Source: Euryodendron excelsum (taxonomy: Eukaryota; Streptophyta; Magnoliopsida; Ericales; Pentaphylacaceae). Taken from it: a stretch of 64,000 nt of DNA. The stretch spans positions 16,597,501 through 16,661,500 of the forward strand of contig CM065392.1 of NCBI GenBank assembly GCA_033060915.1, read 5' to 3'. The notes beneath the pieces were generated by a model. The model worked only from the letters and a program-made list of their open reading frames with translations. It did not search any database and was not told the DNA's origin. Shown here in pieces: positions 44,718 to 55,538 of this stretch; positions within the stretch are counted from its first letter, which is position 1, and each line of letters starts with the position of its first letter. The translations under genes and the position numbers were made by a program.

Positions 44718-46839
44718 TGTTGACTCGAGGTTGATTCTTATGTTGATTTTGATTATAACAAAACCATGTCGTTATTATCTAATGATTTCAATTGAGTGTG
44801 CAGGTTACATTATAATCATTTGATAATAAGAAAAAAATTGAACTAATCAATTGAATATCCAACAAGAAGATTACTTAGGTAATCTTATTCTTGAAGAGAT
44901 TAAAAGTGCTCAAGAAGTTCAACAAATATTGAAAAGAATGATGCAAGCATTAGAATTCTATCATGGTGATCTGTTTTGAAAACATGAAGATTGATAGAAG
45001 AACTTGAAGATTGATAGAGGAATATATTGGATTAACTCTATTTCAAAGTAAAAGATCTTATGAGAATTCAATAACTTATTCACTATAAAGACCCTCGATC
45101 CTCATGGCCATATCAATCCACCAAAGTAAAAATTGCATAAGAAAATGGGAGCAAAAGTTTGTATGCATTAAGGCATAAATCACAAAAGAAAGGAGGAGCA
45201 AGTTTTTGTTTCAATAAGTTTATGCTTGTCACAATAGAAGATATTGAAGAATCAAGAAGGATGGAAGGATGATGAGCATGATGAGTTGATACATTCAACA
45301 AGCTCATGCATTACAAGTCTTCAAAGTTTGAATGTAAACTTGGAAGTATGAAGACATTAAAGATGTTCAAAAAAGTCAAGATTCAAGGAAAGTTAAAGAT
45401 CACAAGTTCCATTGAAGATTTGATAAAGATGTGGAAGAATGAATGATTGAAAGTATTCTTGAAGATCCGCATGTTTTAAATAAGACCTTTCAAGCTTTAG
45501 AAGTATTGATGATTCTTGAAGAGCTTGAAGAGATTTGTTATATTGATTGAAGAATCCTAGAAGAAATCGAGTTCATGAAGAACAAGTAAAGAGATTGAAG
45601 ATGTTCAAAGAAGGATAGAAGCTCAGTTGAAGAAAAGAGATATCAAGTTTTGGAAGCTCTCTTGAAGATTTTGAAGAAGACTTGGATAAATAGAAAAAGT
45701 AATGTTGATTGAAGAACTCTACAAATAATCAAAATGGAGTGAATTCATCTCAAAGAAATTGAAGGTGTTCTTGAAGTCAACATACATTGAAAAAGTGTTT
45801 TCAAGTCTTAGAAAGCTTATTTAGATGACCCTTGAAGAACTTAAAAACAATGGGGAAGATTGGGTAAAATTTGCAAAAATCAAGTTTTCTGGGCTTATGT
45901 GTCGACATATGAAGTCAGGTGTCAACATATGAATGGTCATGTGTCGACACATGAAGTCAAGTGTCGACATATAGAGGCAATGGTCATGTGTTGACACATG
46001 AAGTCAGGTGTCGACACATGGAGGCAGTGAGTAAATATGGGAAATGCAGACTTGATGTATCGACACATGAAGTCAAGTGCCGACACCTGGGCTCTAACAG
46101 CTATATTTTTTTACCGTTATAACAATGCAATCTTTCATCAAATGGTCTCCCATCTACCACCAACGACCATAATTAACTCAAGGCTATACATAGAAGATCC
46201 CTAACACATATTTAAAGCAGAAGAACATAAGATCAAATGCTAGAAAGTGAAATTTAATATTTTAATCTTATACTTTGTTTTTATACATTTGCAGGGTTCT
46301 TGAGTGAACTGAAAATTTATTTATCTACTCTTTGAGAGAAAGTTATTCATTGTACAACCTTCATCTATTGATAGGGTTTGTAAACTTGTGAGTTTGAGTG
46401 TAATTTGGAAAAAACACTTGTAAGTTTGAAAGAAGCTTGGACAAAATCTCTTGTAAGTTTGAGAAAAGTTTGGACAAAATCTTTTGAGTTTTGAGAGTTT
46501 GGGAAAGAGCTCTTGTAAGAAGTGAGCTGGACACTTGGATTAAAACCAACAACTGTGTAAGGAACTTTACATAGTGGAATACCTTCGAGAAGATCGAGGA
46601 AGAGAGGATGTAGGCAAGGTTGGCCGAACCTCTATAAATCTGGTGTTGTTCATTTCTTGCTCTATTTTTCCTCCTTACTTACAATACCTGCTTGCATTGC
46701 ATTATATAATTTGTTTGCTTGATTTATTTTTTGATTAGTTTCTGTTATATTGCTTAATCAGTTTTTAAGTGCATTATTTGATATAAATTCCATAAAACTC
46801 AATTCACCCCCTCTCTTGGGTTGCCTCCTTGGGCCAACA
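44718..46839 (+). repeat. 3' LTR of Copia element 2 (2122 bp)
   Basis: It begins TGTTGACTCGAGG and ends TTGGGCCAACA, the same ends as element 1's LTRs in reverse. It is about 800 bp longer, mainly through a GAAGA-rich stretch (about 44880-45840) with many TTGAAGA repeats. It carries eight palindrome copies at 45897-46088. Confidence 0.85.
45897..46088. repeat. Eight TGTCGACA-type palindromes in the element 2 LTR
   Basis: Copies lie near 45897, 45919, 45938, 45960, 45985, 46008, 46054 and 46076. The copy CATGTGTCGACACATG (45938-45953) is a perfect 16-bp palindrome. They alternate with GAAGTCA and GAGGCA linkers, giving a higher-order repeat of about 40-45 bp. A TATA-like string (GGCTATACATAG) follows about 95 bp downstream. 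Confidence 0.85.
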
Positions 46840-47759
46840 TAGGGTCATACGATCGAGACCTTCGAGAAGTGATCTCTCCGATCGGACCGTGTCGATGGAA
46901 AGTGCTCTAGAAATACTTTCGAAAATTTCCTAATTTATGTATTTCTCAAGTCGTTTGACAGTACATTATAATCAAGGAAATGAAAAAAAAAAAGAGTCAA
47001 TCTCGGCGAAGCGTCTATAAGATGCTCTAGGGGTTACTGAAAGTGGCAGTATTCAAACCATGCGATAAGGGGCTTCGGGAAGCGATTGGTCCAATCGAGC
47101 CATATTGATAGGAAGACCTATGGACGAGCTTTCAGAAATTCCTTAGTTTACGCATTTCTCAAGTTGTTTGACAGTGCGTTATAACTAGGGAATCAAGAGA
47201 AAAGACAATCCTAACAGAGAGTCTATGAAACGCTTCAGGGGGACTTTCGTTGAGTCGGGAGCGTGAGGTTCACTTTAGGTTAAATAGAGGTGTATGATGA
47301 GACCCGTTGTTCAATACCCGGAGCCAGTGTAGTTTCGGGGCGTGTTTGGGCCGCCAGGGGTAAAATGGTCATTTCGATTGGGATTTGCTGAAAAAGGTCA
47401 GAATGAGTTAGAGTGGCATGTGACGCGTGCCGGACTGTCCAAGGATGGTCCTGGAAGAGTTTTCCAGTGTTTGGTGGGATTTGTACAGTGTTGGGGCATC
47501 TAGGGGCAAAACGGTTATTTTGGCCAGAGTTGACTGAAATGAGACCAGAATTGGACAGGATGGCGTATTGAGCACACCAAACCGTATAAGGACATTTTTG
47601 GAAGGTTGGACTTACTGTCTTGAGGGATTTTGAACTTTCTCAAGACGTGCTTGATTGGATAGGGGTCTGAAAATTGATTTGGGCTTGAATGTGCCTACGA
47701 AGTTTTGAAAGGGAGTTTGGCTCGGCCAAAAATTGTTGAGCGAGCAAAAATGGGGTGCT
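46840..47759 (-). repeat. Fragment of an Ogre-like LTR, minus strand
   Basis: On the minus strand it starts near GCAAGCACCCCATTTTTGC and contains AAATGACCATTTTACCCC-type blocks, as in the Ogre-like LTR starts at 18905 and 29033 (TGTTAGCACCC, AAAATGACCATTTTGCCC). The segments 46850-47000 and 47065-47210 are a degenerate direct repeat sharing ATTTCTCAAGTYGTTTGACAGT. It is a diverged family member, higher in GC than its surroundings. Confidence 0.6.
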
Positions 47760-48042
47760 TGCAAAAAACACAATATAAAATGTTCATGGCTTTAGCATTA
47801 TATTGTAACATTTTCAAATCATCCTCATCCCATTAGGATTTAGGCTTGGGGACATCAACCCTTTCAACTCTCTTAGTAGGAGTCTTGGGACCATTTACTA
47901 CAATCCTCCACAATTCATAATCAACGGATTAAATATATATTCTAATTCTATTCTTCCAATAGTTGTAATTGGTGTTATTAAACATAGGTGGTCTCTTGGT
48001 GGATTGACCCTCACCTAAAGAGCTTCCAAAGTTGGTTGCCAT
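47760..48042 (-). pseudogene. Copia gag, N-terminal part (element 1)
   Basis: It starts MATNFGSSLGEGQSTKRPP at 48042 and continues FNNTNYNYWKNRIRIYI, SVDYELWRIVVNGPKTPTK and MLQYNAKAMNILYC, the conserved start of Copia gag (DUF4219/UBN2 type). Two stops interrupt it (after RIYI and near PKPKS). It breaks off at about 47760 against the Ogre-like LTR fragment. It lies 42 bp after the primer binding site. Confidence 0.85.
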
Positions 48043-48083
48043 GAATCAATTCCTAGGATGTTAAGCCAAATGCAGGAATACAA

Positions 48084-48095
48084 GCTCTGATACCA
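48084..48095 (-). promoter_or_regulatory. Primer binding site of Copia element 1
   Basis: The minus strand reads TGGTATCAGAGC (initiator tRNA-Met type), two bases from the LTR end. It shows that the right-hand LTR is the 5' LTR. Confidence 0.95.
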
Positions 48096-48097
48096 AT

Positions 48098-49423
48098 TGT
48101 TGGCCCAAAAGGCAATCCAAGAAGAGGGGGGTGAATTGAATTTTTCAAAAATAATTACAATTAAGACTAGTTAAAATTAATTTAAGCAATGAAACAGTAA
48201 TTCAAAGTATATGTGATACAAAATAATCAAGATTGAATGAAAGCAAAGCATAAAGAAAGACGCCAAGAATTACCAGGTTCAACCATAACTTGTGGTCTAC
48301 GTCCTCACCCCAAGATCTCCTTGAAGTTTTCTTCCACTATGCAATGTTCAATTACAAAGTAGAGGCTAGTTGAAGTGCCTAGCTCACTCTCCTTAAAGCT
48401 TTCACCCAAGTTTCAATGCTATAAGAATTTTTTCCAAGCTTTCTCAAACTAACAATGTTTTCTTTCTACTAAAGAACACTCAAATTCTAACTCATAAGTG
48501 TATAAGAGATATAGAAATTAATTACACACTCTCTATAAAGAATAGATAAGAATGCAATAGCTCACTAAAATGCCAACCCTCGATGACAAATGGGATTTTT
48601 AAGAGAATGTAAATAATTGTCAGCTCTTGATAATTAAAGGATGGAATAATCTTGTATCTCTTGTTCATAAATGCATTTGGAGGTTTAAATATAAAGCCCT
48701 GAATTAAATTCATTCGTTGGTGGTAGTTGTGGGCTCGTTTAATGCGAGATCAGACCTTGACAAGGTTTAAAAAAATAGTCGTTGGAACCCAGGTGTCGAT
48801 ACCTCTATTTCATGTGTTAACACTTCATGTTTACATCCTCTAACTCTTGTCCTCTGTCTCTATATGTTGACACTTTAAAACCATGTGTCGACACTTGAAC
48901 ATTCATTTCTCAAACTTTGGTTTCTGTGTTCATGTGTCGACACTTTAAATCCATGTGTCGACACTCCTACTTAGAATATTTCTTCCATACTTTCCTTGAT
49001 CAACTTAGTTTTAAAACACTTTAAGATCTTCTAGGACTTTTCTCTTTGGAGTGTAATGATTTTTCAAAACCTTCGATCCAATGTGATTATTCAAGAATGT
49101 CTCGAATTCAATTTGGATTGAATTCATTTTGGTTTCTTCAAAATCTTCTCTTGAATTCTTCACCGAGTCTTCACAAACTTGATGAACTCTTCTTTTGAAC
49201 ACTTTCAATCTCTTCGAATTCAAATCATTGATTTGATGTTTGAATAGGTATCATTTCTCTATTTTGGTGTATTGTTCAATTCTTAACTTATTATGTATTC
49301 ATTTTGACATACATTAAGCTTTAGGTTTAAAACATATGTCTCATTGATCAGCACACTAATTAAATTCATTAGTAAAGTAACACAAGGTTTAGTTATTATC
49401 AAAATTAAGGTATAGAGTTAACA
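48098..49423 (-). repeat. 5' LTR of Copia element 1
   Basis: 1326 bp. In plus orientation it begins TGTTGGCCCAAAAGGC and ends GAGTTAACA, followed by the ATTAT target duplication (49424-49428). It carries six palindromes at 48791-48965, several with a TCGACA to TTAACA or TCGATA decay relative to the other LTR. Confidence 0.9.
48791..48965. repeat. Six TGTCGACA-type palindromes in the 5' LTR
   Basis: They occupy the same positions as in the 3' LTR. Two copies read CCATGTGTCGACACTT-like (near 48881 and 48951). Others have C-to-T or G-to-A changes at the central CG, as expected of methylated CpG decay. Confidence 0.85.
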
Positions 49424-49592
49424 ATTATGAGTGTCATTACAAGTATATATTGAAACCATTTCACCTTCTGAGAAGATTAGTTATACAAATCATGTCACTT
49501 TTGAAACCATTTCATCTTCTCCATTTGATCTTCACCAATGGTGATTTCCCGTGTTCATTATAATCCTTAAAAAGAAAAAAAAAAAACCATAT

Positions 49593-50280
49593 ATTGCCCA
49601 CCACCACACCTCTGCACTTTAAAAAAAAAAAAGCCATGGTTGTTATTCTATTTTCTGTGTTCCTTACAAACCTTAAAAAGAAAAAAAAAGTGGTTATTCA
49701 ATTTCCAGTTGTTATTTAATTTTCTATGTTCATTACAAATCTTAAAAAGAAAAATATTTGTTATTAGTGTAGGGTTCAAACATTTTGAATAACCTAATTT
49801 GGACTTTGAAGCTACTGCGGCTGTTGCTGGGGTTGAATAAGTTAATTTGGACTTTGAATAAGATTTGTATAAAACTTAAGGTAATGGGATTGATAATAAT
49901 TTTGATAAAAATAGCTTTTTAATGACATTGCCCAGCACCACACCTCTTTACTAAAAAAATACAAAAAACCATGGTTGTTATTCTGTTTTCTGTGTTCATT
50001 ACAAACCTGAAAAAGAAAAAAAAAAAATTGGTTATTCAATATTCTGTTGTTATTTGATTTACTGTGTTCGTTACAAACCTTAAAAAGAAAAAAGGAAAAA
50101 AAAAACGTGAACAGTATGTGTTATTAGTGTAGGGTTAAAAAATTTTGAATAACCTAATTTGAACTTTGTAGCTGCTGCTGCTGGGGTTGAATAAGTTAAT
50201 TTGGACCTTGAATAAGTTTTTTTATATAAATTGAAGGTAATGGAATTGATAAAAATTTTGATAAAAATAGCTTTTCAATG
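49593..50280. repeat. Tandem duplication of about 340 bp
   Basis: Copy 1 is 49593-49926 and copy 2 is 49927-50280. Each runs from ATTGCCCA-CACCACACCTCT to AAAAATAGCTTTT. Inside each copy the motif GTGTTC-TTACAAACCTTAAAAAG with a poly(A) run is itself repeated. Confidence 0.8.
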
Positions 50281-50640
50281 GTTTATTCACTGTCATAGAT
50301 GTGTGAAATGTGTTAGGAGAAACACACATTTTATGTCTAAAAATGGGTTTGTTCATAGGTGGGTTCTTTGAGTTATCAATACATAAGATACATATACATA
50401 TTAATAATAATACATATTTTTTAATCTTTATTGAGTTCATGTACGTGATATTCATAATTAGGTAATTTAAATAGTAACATACAAGATTAGAATGACATGA
50501 TTTCAAAAAAGATTTCTTTAAAATTTTGCTACAATGATAATATCTGATAGTTATATGTGTTCTTCAACTGTCTTGACTACTACTAGTGACATTCAAATCA
50601 TATATACAAATCTTTCTAGGGACATTCTCTAAATTCCTTT

Positions 50641-50811
50641 ATTAGATTTTCATACATAAATCAGTTTACAATTTAATGACTTGGCTTCGGCTAGTGTGTG
50701 AATAATAGTGTTAGGTGAATTTAATGAATTCTCTTATTAGATTTTTCTACATTTATCAGTTTTCAATTTAATGAATTAGCTAGGTCTGATGTTTGAATAA
50801 TAGTGTTACAG
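50641..50811. repeat. Tandem duplication of about 80-95 bp
   Basis: Copies 50641-50735 and 50736-50811 both contain ATTAGATTTT, ATCAGTTT-CAATTTAATGA and GAATAATAGTGTTA. Confidence 0.75.
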
Positions 50812-52144
50812 CAAATTTTATGTACTTGTTAAAGGGCATCCACTTTAATCACACATTTCATAACATAAAAATATGTATATTCAAAACTATCTATATATAT
50901 TTGGACACACAAACAGCTATATACATATGCTATGGGAAATGGGACGGGCCATTGGCTCGGTTATCTCGCGGTGTGTTCAAACCCACTTTTTAATCTTCGC
51001 GTTTCCATATCATGAACCATGCGGTTCTTATGGGAAGCCAATTTTCCGCGAGGCTCATTACCCAATTAGAAAGAACCAAAAATTGCAACATTGTTGCCTT
51101 CATTTACATATTACTCATATGGAGTTTGATGACACTTTCTTGAAAGATGAAAAAAAAAAATTTCTGCATTTTCTATCAACTTCAAGTTTTTTCTATAAAA
51201 TATTTCATGGCATTTTAAATTTTTTATCGAGATTAAAATATACATGCACATATATATTTTTGTACATATGGTTTCAGCTCTTGGTATGAATTACATTCAA
51301 ATTTGTTATGCTTAATAGAAATTGTGTTTCCAATGTGTTATGACCTTCACCAAGATACTAATCTTACTTATATATCAAAATAATATTATAATATTCATAT
51401 GAAACTCATAGTAATTAAGTTAAACCAAACAATAAAAACCTATATCTGACACGTTCTTTTTTTCTTTTTTTAATTCTTTGGCCTATGGTATTTGTTTTTT
51501 TTTTCCCTTCAAGATAGAAATGCCTACACATTAATGAGGTTTTTTTTTAAGGAAATTATGCTTCGGACGAATTTAAATCTTGCAAGGTTCAACATATTTC
51601 AGTGACATAAATCAAATAGTACAATTTGAGCATCACACAAATGAAACTAAAAGACAAGGATTGTCCGAAAAAAAAATAGAGAATAAAATCGTCTTCGTCA
51701 ACAATGAAGAAGGCCATGTATAAGCATAGAAAGTCTAGAAAGGCACGACAACACACAACGAATAACACATTTTATGTGTTTGTTAAAGGGCATCCACTTT
51801 ATTTTTCGTATTGTAATTATTATTTTTGAGATAGAATGATCAGATAATTATGTTTTTAATGTGTTTATGCCAATATAGAGCAGTTCAATCTTATTTATTT
51901 AATTGGATGTTAATTAAGTAATGTATGAGTATAGATATAGAGCAGTTGAATTAAAGGTTTGTTATTGCATGTGTCAAAAGAAGACTAGAGGATTGGTATG
52001 TATGAATGTCTAAGTGTTTTTCACAATACTATACAAATGATTGTGTTTTGGTTGAATTACAGGAGTTGTTATTGTCAATTTTTATTGTTAAAAAAAAAAC
52101 AATTACACACGCATTGCGTATGCAAAACTACTAGTATATATATA

Positions 52145-55120
52145 CTAGAAGACAGGACACACACAATGCCTGTGCAACTAAAAGAGAAAACCTAAGAAAC
52201 ATAACACAAACTAAAATTAAATAAAAAATCTGAAATAAAAAAATAAAAGCCAAAAATCTAAAAATAAATAGAGGAACCTCCAAGAAAAAGATAACAACGT
52301 ACAAAAAACAATAATGGAATGAGAAAGAAAACAGAGTTGTTTGTGCTGTTATGATGCCAAAAGCCATAGACAGCATGAGCCCAGTGTTGTTGCTTACCTA
52401 GCAGAATGTAGGACGATCAAAAGTAGGTAATTGAAGTGTTAGGAATTAGAAAGTTGTGCTTATTTTGGCTTTTTTTGCTCGACAAATTAACAGTTTTGTT
52501 GGAACTTGGGGAAGAAAAAAGAAGGAAGGATAAATACTGTTTGCTATTATTTTCTTATTCAGTTTTACAAAAAAAAAAATTAGAGGAAAAGGAGAGAGAG
52601 AAAAATAGATTTAAAATTTTCAGTCCTTTTTCCTTCCTTTTTCCTTCATTTTCTCTTTCCTTCCATTTCTCTTCCCTTCCCTCCCTTTCCATCCCTCAAG
52701 TTCCCAATAGGCTATAAGCAACAAAAAATAAAAACTTGGTATTTTAAAAGAACTTAAGTCCAAAAAAAACAATATGAAAGCTAATATAGCACATTTAACG
52801 CTATGATGGAACCCAAATTTAACAAAGAAAAAGAAAATGAAAAACAAAAGAAGAGGGAAAAAAAACAAGAAGATGAGGGATTCTAAATTTGTAATTTTTT
52901 TTTTATGTTATTTTATCTTATAATTTCTTTAACAACCAAACATATAATATAATTTCATAATTTTTTCTTTTCATTTTCGCTCACTAAATTTTAGATTCAA
53001 ATACGGCATAACAATTCTTTACAATTTGGTGAAAGATTTTGCACAATGGAAAAACGAGCCAAGGAAACACCTTCAAATTACCAGCCCAATTGGAAAAGTT
53101 TTTCTTCTTTAGAAACGAATTAATGGTGGAACCCACTTTCTCATAGACCCAAGACGAAAATGACAATAAAAAGAAAAATGTGAGTGCTATGATTTACCAT
53201 TGCAGCGATAGGTTGTTCCCCAGTTAGATCCTGACATATTTCAACAGTGGCTACCCCAGAAACTAACCAACCCTACTTTCCACAGATTTTCTTTTCTTTT
53301 TTTTTTTCTTAGACTTTCATTGAAAAAAACTAACAAAGTGTCCCAGAAAATCAAAATCTCAAAATAAGTGAGAAAATTTTGAAAAAAAAAAAAAAAACAA
53401 AACCCACAAATCTTATAAACACCTTAAACAATTCAAATCCCAACAGAGTTGCAACAAACAAACAAAAGTCTCCACGATTCACAGCAAAGTCAAAACAAAG
53501 AACGAAAGCAAAGTGAAGCATCTAAAAAATTTAATCAAAAACCCTAGAAGCCCAAATGGGTTTTAGAAAGAAAATCAATAATTTTAGCAGCATAGATTCA
53601 AAAAATAAAGACCGAAGTAAACACAAAGAAATGAGAAATTCAGCCTTACACAGAGATGTGTCAAGAATCAGAGAATGAGAGAGAGTTGAGTCCACAAACT
53701 TTCAACAACCGAAGGAGTTATCAGAACGTGGGTATTTGTAGTGCATACTTACCCTTTTAATTAACTTCTACAAAAGTGACTTAAACAGGAGTTATCAGAA
53801 CGTGGGTTGACATGCAGTAGAAATGAAACAAAAAATGCACACACTCACGAATGCATGTTAAAAATCATATTATCCCAACAGATGATAATGGGGTTTGGTT
53901 CTTGAACCGCCTAGGAGATATTGTACGTATGTCTTATGAAAACTCAACCGCTCTTATTTTGTAAGAATGGTGGAACCACAGTGAAATATTGCAAAACCAA
54001 ACCAACTGAATAAAAGCAAGAAAATAAAAATTACCAACTATTGTGTTGTGTGAACTCTTCACCACCCCTTGAATTGAAGTAAACTCTTTACTGGTGGAAT
54101 ATTGTTACTGGTGGAATGTGTTTGGCTGGGTTGAACTCTTTATTGATCTCTTCACAGGTCGGAATGGCGTTGGCTACAGAAGGGTACAATGCTGGTTTGC
54201 CGGAAATGATGGAATTTAATAGATTGAATTTCAAGTGAACTCTTTGTTGTTGGAATGTCGCTACCTGCCTGAATGGTGTACAAATGGGAATGGGTTGGGT
54301 TGCCGGAGATGATGGTTTGACGGAGGAACGACTTTGGCAATTGAACGAAGGTGCAGAATCCAGGAATATTGAAAAGCAACGAAGAAGAAACCAACAATGA
54401 ACAGAACTTTGGCTCGCAGTGAAATTGGCAAAGAAGAAACCCGAAAATTAAAAGCAGCCAAGAAGGCACCAACGTTGAAGTTAAAACGATGTGCACCGGG
54501 AATTGAAAACGTTTGATTCCTTCAGTCAGAGACAATCGTTGAAGATGGTGGAGATAAATCAACAATGAAGAGGATAATCTGCCGTGAGATTTAGAGGATA
54601 CAGTCTTACATGAGAAAATAACCGAAGCAGTTGGGTAATGTGGTGTATTTGTCTTAGGATAAATTTTCATTTTTACTCTTAGAGATATCTAATGGCTCAG
54701 TGATATTAATTGTAATTCATGAATTTAATTTAGTTTTTTGTGAAATGAAATAAAATATACACAGAATAGTTTTGAGAACACACTAATTGAGGTTTTTTTT
54801 TTTTTATATATTATAAACGTTTAATTCCTTCCGTTGGAGACGATCGTTGAAGATGGTGGAGATAATCAACAATGAAGATGATAATATGCGGTGAGATTAA
54901 GAGAATAGAGTCCTGTATGAGAAATTAACTGAAGTAGTTGAATAACGTGGTGTATTTGTTTTGAGATGAATTTTGATTTTTACCCTTAGAGATATCTAAT
55001 GGGTTACTAATATTAATTGGAATTCATGAATTTGATTTGGTTTTTTTTGGAATAGAATAAAATATACATAGGACAATTTTGATAACACATCAATCAGAAT
55101 TCTCTCTTTATATATTAGGA
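52145..55120 (-). mobile_element. Non-autonomous Helitron 2
   Basis: On the minus strand it begins TCCTAATATATAAAGAGAG at 55120 (preceded by AT-rich flank) and ends CTTCTAG at 52145, followed by T. An ACAGG/CCTGT hairpin (52152-52173) precedes the end by three bases. No Rep/helicase is seen. The interior has poly(A) patches and a 172-codon minus-strand ORF (54670-54152) that I do not recognise and doubt. The last ~310 bp at the 5' end are duplicated. Confidence 0.65.
54507..55120. repeat. Tandem duplication of the Helitron 2 5' end
   Basis: Copy 1 is 54507-54814 and copy 2 is 54815-55120. Both contain GATGGTGGAGATA, TTAGAGATATCTAATGG and AATTCATGAATTT, and both finish in a TATATATTA end (copy 1 degraded by a poly(T) run). 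Confidence 0.8.
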
Positions 55121-55485
55121 TATATATATATATATATATATAAGGTGCAAATTAGAGTTAGGTTTGACTGAACATAAGTTTTTATTTGTGCTTGTTGAGG
55201 TTATTGAAATAAAATATGTTTGGAAAGTTATAGAATTTATTTTTTATTTTATATCGTAGTATAAGATAAAACAGTCATTTCACAATTGTCATTACTTTCG
55301 TTTCTCGACAAACCCTAATAAAGAAGATCAGTGTAATTCTCGTAATGTAAAGATGACTATCTTATATTTCAATTAATCTTAAGGACGTCCTAATTTATTT
55401 TCTTAAACTCCCTCTCCCCTTTCCCAGATTCCCAAGCCCATCCACCACCAACCTGCCATCGTCCTCACTACTCCTCCTCCTCCTC

Positions 55486-55538
<53 letters not shown>

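Larger units (their letters stand above)
41439..46839 (+). mobile_element. Copia element 2 fragment, plus strand, internally deleted
   Basis: It runs from the middle of gag (41442) through zinc knuckle, protease scrap, late reverse transcriptase scrap, a 3' ORF remnant, polypurine tract and a 2.1-kb 3' LTR (44718-46839). No 5' LTR is present. It is oriented opposite to element 1 and lies inside it. Most of integrase and reverse transcriptase is deleted. Shared polypurine tract, LTR ends and palindromes show it belongs to the same lineage. Confidence 0.7.
36938..49423 (-). mobile_element. Copia element 1 (Sirevirus-like), minus strand
   Basis: LTRs are 36938-38267 and 48098-49423, flanked by a perfect ATTAT duplication (36933-36937 and 49424-49428). 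In element order (right to left) it has: LTR, tRNA-Met primer site, gag start (48042), a large foreign or rearranged segment (41439-47759), the RNase H end of pol (41438-41105), a long extra 3' ORF (40607-39048), a non-coding spacer (39047-38284), polypurine tract and LTR. The extra 3' ORF and the long gag type match Sireviruses within Ty1/Copia. It cannot move by itself because most of gag-pol is missing. Confidence 0.8.
49429..52110 (+). other. Helitron 1 interior, right part
   Basis: AT-rich, non-coding as far as I can tell. It holds two tandem duplications (49593-50280 and 50641-50811), a pair of ~32-bp direct repeats (50816-50847 and 51770-51801), and a GC-richer island at about 50930-51070 that may be a captured gene piece. 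An ORF across that island (50873-51289) resembles nothing I know. Confidence 0.5.
36176..52134 (+). mobile_element. Non-autonomous Helitron 1, containing a Copia element
   Basis: The 5' end TCTATACTATTATAAAGC fits the plant Helitron start (TC, then an ACTATTATAAAG-like block). The 3' end is CTAG (52131-52134) followed by T, preceded at seven bases by a small hairpin (GCAT-TGCGT-ATGC, 52111-52123). Without the nested Copia element (36938-49423 plus one target copy) it is about 3.5 kb. No Rep/helicase is present. The pairing of these two ends is inferred from orientation and from the continuity of the sequence across the ATTAT target site. Confidence 0.6.

Noticed and set aside
50873..51289. 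138-codon plus-strand ORF
   Set aside because: No similarity recognised. Its ends are AT-rich and it crosses a microsatellite; kept only as a possible captured fragment.
54152..54670. 172-codon minus-strand ORF
   Set aside because: It lies inside Helitron 2, has no recognisable motif and low-complexity Ser/Leu content; probably a chance open frame.
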